From: an uncultured Clostridia bacterium
GTDB lineage: Bacteria; Bacillota; Clostridia; Oscillospirales; Ruminococcaceae
Length of the DNA: 38,798 bases
Reading direction: 5' to 3'
NCBI GenBank assembly: GCA_945829235.1
Contig: CALZUA010000029.1
Coordinates: 1 to 38,798 of the forward strand
In this document: one piece after another, positions 33,818 through 38,798 of the stretch
Layout of the letters: the number at the start of each line of letters is the position of its first letter
Numbering within the stretch: the first letter of the stretch is position 1
Made by a program: the position numbers and the translations under genes
Notes under the pieces: model-generated
What the model was told of the DNA's origin: nothing
What the model saw: the letters and a program-made list of their open reading frames with translations, nothing else
The model's database searches: none

Positions 33818-34665
33818 CAAGAATTGCCTCCGTTCAGATTTCCGAAAATCTTTGAGATTGGGGCATATTCTCCGGTAATTATTTTCGCCGAGAAAAGTGT
33901 ACCGTTGCCAACAGCAAGCTTTTTGCCGTTCGCGTTCGTCCAAAAGAAACCGTTTTCCGAACCGGAATCGGTCTTTATTTCACACACAACCGATACCACG
34001 GGTCCCGATGAAATAAAAATATCAGCAAGCTGGTTATCAACACCAAGAACGTAAGCCATATTGTTTACACCGACAGCATATTCACCGATAGAAACAACAG
34101 TTCCCGTCATGTGACCGTCCCGCTGATTGTCAACGCCCGCAGGATAAATCTGTATTTCCATTCCGCTGTGTATTTTTCGAGCTTCGGTTACGGGAACAAA
34201 ACATAATGCCAAGAGTTTTCCGCTGACAGACGGTGAGTATCTCGCAATCTCATAGCCGGGATATACCTCGGTTGCCGGTATAGTTTCATTTCCCGAGGAA
34301 CAAAGCAACGTTGTCAAAGTACCGTCTTCGGGTGCAGTAATATCCGTTATCGCGCCCGTGCTGCTGCGGACGCGGGCAATTGTATCACCGGCAGAAAAAC
34401 TGCCGCTCGAAACCGTAACCTCTTCGATTATGCCAGCGGATTTTGCATAGATTGCGCAACTGTTTTCCGGCGGCACGATAATGCCATTTACAGTGAGCGT
34501 TTCCGGCAATGTTCCGAAGCAAGCCCATACAACCGCCGCGGCAATTATCAAAGCCACGCCGATAAGTGCAAGCCATGACATTGATGAAGTAACCTGAACG
34601 GCTTTGTCAAGCTGTTCGGGATTTGCCATTTTTTCTACCATTGATTTTCTGAAAAGCTGTTTCAT
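33817..34665 (-). CDS. NHLM secretion protein, HlyD-like membrane fusion protein
   Basis: A 282-residue single-pass protein: membrane helix at about 31-52 (LALIGVALIIAAAVVWACFG), then a beta-rich and lipoyl-like region (IYAKSAGIIEEVTVSSGSFS, APEDGTLTTLL). It has no long coiled coil, as expected for Gram-positive export. It links the exporter outward through the cell envelope. It starts 3 bases after the sigma gene and overlaps the peptidase transporter by one base. The order HlyD-C39 ABC-ABC is the standard NHLM arrangement. Confidence 0.88.
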   Translation of the reverse strand: MKQLFRKSMVEKMANPEQLDKAVQVTSSMSWLALIGVALIIAAAVVWACFGTLPETLTVNGIIVPPENSCAIYAKSAGIIEEVTVSSGSFSAGDTIARVRSSTGAITDITAPEDGTLTTLLCSSGNETIPATEVYPGYEIARYSPSVSGKLLALCFVPVTEARKIHSGMEIQIYPAGVDNQRDGHMTGTVVSIGEYAVGVNNMAYVLGVDNQLADIFISSGPVVSVVCEIKTDSGSENGFFWTNANGKKLAVGNGTLFSAKIITGEYAPISKIFGNLNGGNS

Positions 34666-34668
34666 TTA

Positions 34669-35199
34669 TCAAAGCTCCAGTTCTATGTTGTTTTTGCTGA
34701 AATAATCGCGCAGCGCGGTCATTGCACGGGTTGTCGTAACGCGAACGTTAACCGCTGTCATACCGGTTGCTTCAGCGATTTCATTTGAATTCATATTCTT
34801 AAAATATTTCATAATTATCAGTTCACGCTGACGTTCGTTAAGGGTTTCAAGTGCGTCTTTAAGTACCGTTCTCATTTGACTTAAATATTCCGCCTCAACA
34901 ACGGTATCTTCAAGCTTCTCTTCGGAAGCAACCTCCTCGGCTATTTCCTCACTGTTCTTATGGTCACGATAGTAGTTCTTTATTCTGTTATTCAATATCA
35001 CGAACAGCCAAGTCTGGAATGAAGCTTTTGTTTCATCAAACTTGTCAAAATTCTCATAGCATTTCGCAAAACAATCCATAGTGATATCCTCTGCGTCCTG
35101 CATATTTTGAATTTTCTTCACGGTATAATTTACCGCGATATTAAAATACTTTTTATAATACTCCGAGAATTCTTCATCCAAAGTTTTGGCTATCCTCAT
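34669..35199 (-). CDS. ECF-type sigma factor heading the export operon
   Basis: A 176-residue sigma factor. Region 2 is MQDAEDITMDCFAKCYENFD and TKASFQTWLFVILNNRIKNY; region 4 is LNERQRELIIMKYFKNMNSN and EIAEATGMTAVNVRVTTTRA. The ATG at 35199 has GAGGTGGG in front; a TTG four codons upstream lacks an RBS. It is first in the operon with the exporter. No anti-sigma gene is adjacent; control may come from the upstream kinase module. It is the prime candidate to read the TGTAAC-N17-GTATAC elements before the precursor genes. Confidence 0.9.
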   Translation of the reverse strand: MRIAKTLDEEFSEYYKKYFNIAVNYTVKKIQNMQDAEDITMDCFAKCYENFDKFDETKASFQTWLFVILNNRIKNYYRDHKNSEEIAEEVASEEKLEDTVVEAEYLSQMRTVLKDALETLNERQRELIIMKYFKNMNSNEIAEATGMTAVNVRVTTTRAMTALRDYFSKNNIELEL

Positions 35200-35259
35200 A
35201 ACCCACCTCAATTATATGTATTTTTATATACAGCTTCATTTAGAAACGAAACCATATAT

Positions 35260-35288
35260 ATTATATCACACATCAAGCTGTTTTTCAA
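35260..35288 (-). promoter_or_regulatory. Sigma-A promoter of the sigma/exporter operon
   Basis: On the minus strand TTGAAA (35283-35288), 17 bases, TATAAT (35260-35265), about 60 bases before the sigma gene start. It differs from the precursor promoters, so the operon is not simply autoregulated. No gene lies in 35200-35426. Confidence 0.8.
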
Positions 35289-35333
35289 TAATATTTCCCA
35301 AAAATTGCATTAAATAGTCCTTTTTTTACGAGA

Positions 35334-35369
35334 AAACCCGCCGCGGCATTTTTCAGCAACAGCGGGTTT
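35334..35369 (-). terminator. Terminator of precursor C
   Basis: On the minus strand AAACCCGC...GCGGGTTT closes a large loop, with a T-rich tail. It separates precursor C from the sigma operon promoter. Confidence 0.6.
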
Positions 35370-35426
35370 GTCTTCATTCTATACCGATAAAAGCGGGGTT
35401 AAAAGCAACTGCACAAGCCGTAGCTT

Positions 35427-35768
35427 TTACCATCTGCATTTGGGAATATACTTAACGTATCTGCCGCCGGTGAGCATATTGAACCCTACCGCGCAAAAGC
35501 CGTAAACAAGATTTGTAGCAAGCTTTGCTGCGTCCTTGAAAAAGTTTCCGCCGGCAACGTTGTCCAGCTCCTCAACCGAGCACTCACCCTCGTACTGCTC
35601 CTTGCCCGCTTCATAAGCCGCCTTCACGTCCTCAAGAGAAACGTCAACGCCGTTGTCGTTAAGGCAACGGTGGATTTCCTCCATCGTCTGCGCCTGCTGC
35701 ATTTTAGCCATAAATTCCTCATTGTTGGAAAGCTCTCCAAATCTCTTTGCCGATGCCTCTGTAATCAT
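35427..35768 (-). CDS. Nif11-type leader peptide precursor C
   Basis: A 113-residue precursor. The leader (1-74) has SNNEEFMAKMQQAQTMEEIH, NDNGVDVSLEDV and the cleavage region VEELDNVAGG. The 39-residue core reads NFFKDAAKLATNLVYGF, carries two Cys (C92 and C111), has a second internal GG, and ends YIPKCRW. The start is ATG 35768 with the same GGAGGAAAAAAC as the other precursors. It lies upstream of the exporter operon and downstream of the kinase operon, with its own ECF-type promoter. Confidence 0.85.
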   Translation of the reverse strand: MITEASAKRFGELSNNEEFMAKMQQAQTMEEIHRCLNDNGVDVSLEDVKAAYEAGKEQYEGECSVEELDNVAGGNFFKDAAKLATNLVYGFCAVGFNMLTGGRYVKYIPKCRW

Positions 35769-35823
35769 TGTTTTTTCCTCCTGTATTATGTTTTTGTTTT
35801 TGGCTTTATTGCCTTTCATTAGT

Positions 35824-35852
35824 GTATACACACGAACAACAGGAGTGTTACA
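35824..35852 (-). promoter_or_regulatory. ECF-type promoter of precursor C
   Basis: On the minus strand TGTAAC (35847-35852), 17 bases, GTATAC (35824-35829). A leader hairpin GGC/GCC (35802-35813) follows. The 17-base spacer differs from copies A and B, yet its length and both boxes are the same. Confidence 0.7.
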
Positions 35853-35912
35853 TCTTAAAAAAAATTCCGATTACCGCAGTTTTGCAGGTCATACAGCATC
35901 TTTCTTTCGTTA

Positions 35913-36062
35913 TCAGAAATCCTCTTTATCCAGCTTCTTGAGCAATTTCTTCGCCTTTGCTGACGATGCCGCAAAATATATCACTGCAAACAGGAACGAC
36001 AAAGCGGATAATGCTATCCCGCCCCAGAACATCAAAAAGCCCGTTGTAAGCTCTATTTCCAT
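35913..36062 (-). CDS. 49-residue single-helix membrane protein coupled to the kinase
   Basis: The frame starts at ATG 36062, one base after the kinase stop (TGA-T-ATG). It encodes a short acidic head (MEIELTTGFLMFW), one hydrophobic helix (GGIALSALSFLFAVIYF) and a Lys-rich cytoplasmic tail (AKAKKLLKKLDKEDF). GGAG lies in the kinase's last codons. Tight coupling and good topology signals support a real gene. Family unknown; it may be a small regulator or anchor for the kinase or exporter. Confidence 0.6.
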   Translation of the reverse strand: MEIELTTGFLMFWGGIALSALSFLFAVIYFAASSAKAKKLLKKLDKEDF

Positions 36063-36063
36063 A

Positions 36064-38139
36064 TCAATTCTCCTTTATCATACCAAAAGATTTAAGCGTT
36101 TCTATGGTGCTACGAAGTGTGTCCATATCAGGGTCGGAAACGCTTTTTCCGTCATACAGCTCCTCGGCTTTCAGATAGTATTCGTATGCTTTCCGATAGC
36201 TTTGCTCGGCCGCAGGTTTTTCCTGCTCCTGAGAAATACAGGTGTAGCAGTAATTCATATACACCCAGTAATCCTCCGCTTGATTTTTCATAATATCCAG
36301 CAACGCCGTGCAACGGTCATAATCCTTTAATTTGGAATACAAAATGTTAAAGTAATTTTTTTGGAGAGTGTAGCTTAATTTTCCCTCCTTCAAAACATCA
36401 TCGTAGCAACTTGCCGCTTTAACATAATATTCTTTTTCTCCGGTTTTCTCTCCTTGCTGAACATACTCATAAGCAAGCATTTCGGTTACAACACGGCTGT
36501 ATTTCTCGGCAACAAGCTCCCTCTGCTGTTCCAGAAGCGCTAACATTCGGGAATTCTTGCCGGAGAGCTTGTTTGCTTCATCTCCGGTCATCTTATATGC
36601 AACCAGTATTGTGCGGTATCTGATATAATCATCATTGGTTGTATTGAGCGCACTCTCAAAGCCGGAATAGGCCTTTTCATATTCGCCTTTTGACCAGCTT
36701 ATTTCACCTCGAAGCATATCCAGCTGATCATCGCTAAGCCCATTGTTCATCGCAAGCTTCAGCTCTGTTTCCGCCTCGTCAATGTGTCCTGTTCTCGCAT
36801 AGGCAATGGTGATATCGCGATAACATTCGGGAGTGCTGTTGTTGTAAAACAACGCCTTTTCATACAGAGTAATCGATTTTAGATAATACTTACTGCTCTC
36901 GTCTTTATCATCACTTTTTTCCGCAAGCTCAAATGCGCTGTCCGCACTCAGCATATACATATCCGCCAAAATACGGTCGGTATTATTTGAGTCGGCAAGC
37001 ATTTCCGGAGTTATCACACTCTCGGCATATTCCGCACATTCCTCATACTTTTCCTGAGAACGAAGAATTTTCTCGGTAAAATAATATGGCTTAAGCCGTG
37101 TAGGATAAAGCTTTTCGGCGCGTTCAATAACAATTTCGGCGTTCGCCATATCATTCTGCTTGATAAAATCCTCTGCCCGATTTATATATTCGGTGAATTT
37201 TTCATCGCGCTCTTTTTCCATCACACCGCTTCCCTGATAACTCAAAAAAATACCGCCGACAACAAATACAGCCGCCACGGCAGTTACTATCTCTCTGCGA
37301 ATTTTCAAGGCAACATATCTCTTGTCGAGCTTGTTTACATTCCGCAGTGCTGTCAGCATTTCTTCCGCAGAACGATATCTTTTTGAGGGATTTAGTTCCA
37401 TAGCCTTGCTCACGATATGCACGATACCGTCCGAAGCCTGCGGAACCAGCTCTGTCAGCGGCTTTACATTATATGCCGTATCCGGACGTTCTCCGGTTAT
37501 TATATAGTACAAAAAAGCACCCATGCTGTAAATATCCGAGCGCTCATCTATGTACATTTTCGCTTTCCCTATCGGGAGATTTCCCTCTATTCCGCGGCTG
37601 ATATCCGCAAGCGGAATGCCAAGCTGTTCCGGAGGCGCATATCCCGGCGTTCCTCCTATTGCTTGACTTCCGTTTTTATCGAAAAGCAATGAAACATTAA
37701 AATCTATCAAACATATATCGTCATTTTTGGTAAGCATAATATTTTCGGGCTTTATATCACTGTGGATTACAGCAGGCTTGCAACTATGCAGATACTTTAC
37801 AGCTTCACATAACTGTATTGCATATTTTAGAATCTGCTTTTTTGTAAACCTTGTTCCGTTACTGACAAGCTTGCCAAAATCAGAGCCGTCTATATATTCC
37901 ATCACCGTATAGGTTTCGCCGTCTTGTTCAATAAAATCATATACCTGAGGAATATACGAGTGCTTAAGCCCTTTTATCAAGTCAACTTCCGTGCGGTTGG
38001 AGGCAACAGGCTGTCCATTATGCTTTATTTGCTTTATAACAACATATTTATTCAGCCTTTTATGAAAAGCTTTGTATACAGTACCTCCGCTTCCCTGACC
38101 TATAACCTCGCAAATGCTGTATGTTTGGTCATCAAGCAC
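36064..38139 (-). CDS. Transmembrane Ser/Thr protein kinase with TPR sensor domain
   Basis: A 691-residue PrkC-like kinase. The kinase domain (about 7-270) has glycine loop GQGSGGTVY, Lys36 in VVIKQI, catalytic loop VIHSDIKPENIML (Asp128) and metal-binding DFN (146-148), then GTPGYAPPEQ. The usual HRD is HSD and DFG is DFN; the essential Lys and both Asp remain, so activity is plausible without the usual activation-loop Arg. One membrane helix (about 281-302) leads to an extracellular domain of about 380 residues built from TPR-like helices (EKALFYNNSTPECYRDITIA). The start is GTG 38139 with GGAGG. It overlaps closely with both neighbours, forming an operon. Confidence 0.9.
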   Translation of the reverse strand: MLDDQTYSICEVIGQGSGGTVYKAFHKRLNKYVVIKQIKHNGQPVASNRTEVDLIKGLKHSYIPQVYDFIEQDGETYTVMEYIDGSDFGKLVSNGTRFTKKQILKYAIQLCEAVKYLHSCKPAVIHSDIKPENIMLTKNDDICLIDFNVSLLFDKNGSQAIGGTPGYAPPEQLGIPLADISRGIEGNLPIGKAKMYIDERSDIYSMGAFLYYIITGERPDTAYNVKPLTELVPQASDGIVHIVSKAMELNPSKRYRSAEEMLTALRNVNKLDKRYVALKIRREIVTAVAAVFVVGGIFLSYQGSGVMEKERDEKFTEYINRAEDFIKQNDMANAEIVIERAEKLYPTRLKPYYFTEKILRSQEKYEECAEYAESVITPEMLADSNNTDRILADMYMLSADSAFELAEKSDDKDESSKYYLKSITLYEKALFYNNSTPECYRDITIAYARTGHIDEAETELKLAMNNGLSDDQLDMLRGEISWSKGEYEKAYSGFESALNTTNDDYIRYRTILVAYKMTGDEANKLSGKNSRMLALLEQQRELVAEKYSRVVTEMLAYEYVQQGEKTGEKEYYVKAASCYDDVLKEGKLSYTLQKNYFNILYSKLKDYDRCTALLDIMKNQAEDYWVYMNYCYTCISQEQEKPAAEQSYRKAYEYYLKAEELYDGKSVSDPDMDTLRSTIETLKSFGMIKEN

Positions 38140-38140
38140 C

Positions 38141-38797
38141 TTAATTCGCCTCCTTGTTTTGACGTTTTTTCAATTCGCTGAGTTTTTCCCATATCTTATC
38201 GCTGTTTGTCTTTCGGAAACCTGTTTCCAGCACCTCGATTGCTTCCTTATTCTTTCCCTGAGCCGTGTAAACCTCTGCCCTGCCAAGATAGCCGTTCTCA
38301 TTCATCGGATAGGATATTATTATTTTATCAAACTCCGTTGCCGCAAGTTCGTATTGCTCTTCAGCAAGATACCTTTGCGCCCGCTCAATATTGGCTTTGT
38401 CACCACCGAAAAGAATACCAGATGCAAATATCCCCGCCACAATCAATATTACCGCAACAACAATTGCTATTATGATTATCTTGTTGGATTTCCTTTTCCT
38501 AACGGTTTTACTAACCGAACCTTTCTGAATTTGCTTTTCCGTTTCCGCATTTGTTGCTGTAGCCTTTGGAATGAATACCGTTTCAGCCTCAGATGGTTTC
38601 TCTGCTGTCGGTGATTTCGGCAGAAGAACCGTTTCGGTTTCGGACGATTTTGCTGTTACCGCGGATTTCGGCAAGAGAACCGTTTCGGTTTCGGAGGATT
38701 TCGCTGTTACCGCGGATTTCGGCAAGAGAACCGTTTCGGTTTCGGAGCATTTTGCTGTTACCGCGGATTTCGGCAGAAGAACCGTTTCGGTTTCGGA
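38141..38797 (-). CDS. Repeat-bearing TPR membrane protein (cut by window end)
   Basis: The frame is open to the window edge, so the N-terminus is missing. The visible ~218 residues begin with four copies of a 17-residue unit (SETETVLLPKSAVTAKS) and a degenerate fifth (SEAETVFIPK). A basic stretch, a membrane helix (KIIIIAIVVAVILIVAGIFA) and a short extracellular TPR-like domain follow (RAQRYLAEEQYELAATEFDK). The stop is one base before the kinase GTG. The cytoplasmic Thr-rich repeats look like a multi-site phosphorylation tail. Part of the upstream protein may carry another domain such as FHA or zinc ribbon; it cannot be seen. Confidence 0.7.
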   Translation of the reverse strand, partial: SETETVLLPKSAVTAKCSETETVLLPKSAVTAKSSETETVLLPKSAVTAKSSETETVLLPKSPTAEKPSEAETVFIPKATATNAETEKQIQKGSVSKTVRKRKSNKIIIIAIVVAVILIVAGIFASGILFGGDKANIERAQRYLAEEQYELAATEFDKIIISYPMNENGYLGRAEVYTAQGKNKEAIEVLETGFRKTNSDKIWEKLSELKKRQNKEAN

Positions 38798-38798
38798 G
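38613..38798 (-). repeat. 51-bp tandem repeat coding for 17-residue units
   Basis: The shared core TCCGAAACCGAAACGGT (minus strand) recurs with its start at exactly 51-base steps (plus-strand marks 38628, 38679, 38730, 38781). The array runs off the window. Copies are nearly identical in DNA, showing recent expansion that keeps the reading frame. Confidence 0.9.

Noticed and set aside
33818-33943. Longer N-terminus for the C39 transporter
   Set aside because: The extension lies inside the HlyD-like gene, has no RBS, and precedes a standard C39 N-terminus at ATG 33817.
28056-35768. Lanthipeptide precursors
   Set aside because: No lanthionine synthetase in the window, and core A lacks Cys; kept only as unmodified or unknown GG-leader peptides.
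38613-38798. 51-bp repeats as a possible CRISPR array
   Set aside because: Units are contiguous and in frame with a protein; there are no unique spacers.

Overview
The window looks like the chromosome of a low-to-moderate GC gut Firmicute of the Ruminococcus / Oscillospiraceae type. The grounds are consensus sigma-A promoters (TTGACA-N17-TATAAT), strong AGGAGG ribosome binding sites, GH1 and GH3 glycosidases, many small zinc-ribbon membrane proteins, PrkC-like kinases and an NHLM-type peptide export cassette. No tRNA, rRNA or CRISPR array was seen. The genus is inferred from gene content only.

Layout. 1-7.2 kb: end of a TetR-like regulator, a membrane-anchored Ntn hydrolase, a SnoaL-like protein, a Fic gene scrap, a chemotaxis receptor divergent from a LysR regulator, an XRE regulator and a decayed CocE/NonD hydrolase. 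7.2-11.1 kb: divergent GH3 and GH1 beta-glycosidases sharing an operator-rich region. 11.2-14.4 kb: an HxlR repressor divergent from an NAD(P)-binding protein, followed by a zinc-type macrodomain and a class M sirtuin (reversible ADP-ribosylation). 14.5-23.6 kb: zinc-ribbon membrane proteins, a zinc-ribbon Ser/Thr kinase (frameshifted) with an HTH partner, and a tandem family of zinc-ribbon proteins with LRR or DnaJ-like C-termini. 23.7-28.0 kb: a candidate small RNA, an ECF sigma / anti-sigma-like / lipoprotein operon (the last two frameshifted) and an IS256-family element that truncates the next gene.

28.0-38.8 kb, all on the minus strand, is the most interesting part. It holds three Nif11-type GG-leader peptide precursors, a two-ABC-protein NHLM exporter (one with an intact C39 leader peptidase), its HlyD-like partner, an ECF sigma factor, and an upstream operon of a repeat-bearing TPR membrane protein, a TPR Ser/Thr kinase and a 49-residue membrane protein. 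All three precursor genes share a promoter-like element that does not look like sigma-A (TGTAAC-N17-GTATAC), an identical distance from it to the start codon, and a small covarying 5' hairpin. The sigma gene itself has a good sigma-A promoter. The model is that the sigma factor, perhaps under control of the kinase module, turns on the precursors, and the exporter cleaves and secretes them. No RiPP-modifying enzyme is visible in the window, so the products may be unmodified peptides.

Three otherwise coherent genes between 17 and 26 kb each carry one single-base indel beside a short homopolymer. Assembly error, recent decay or phase variation cannot be separated from this sequence alone.
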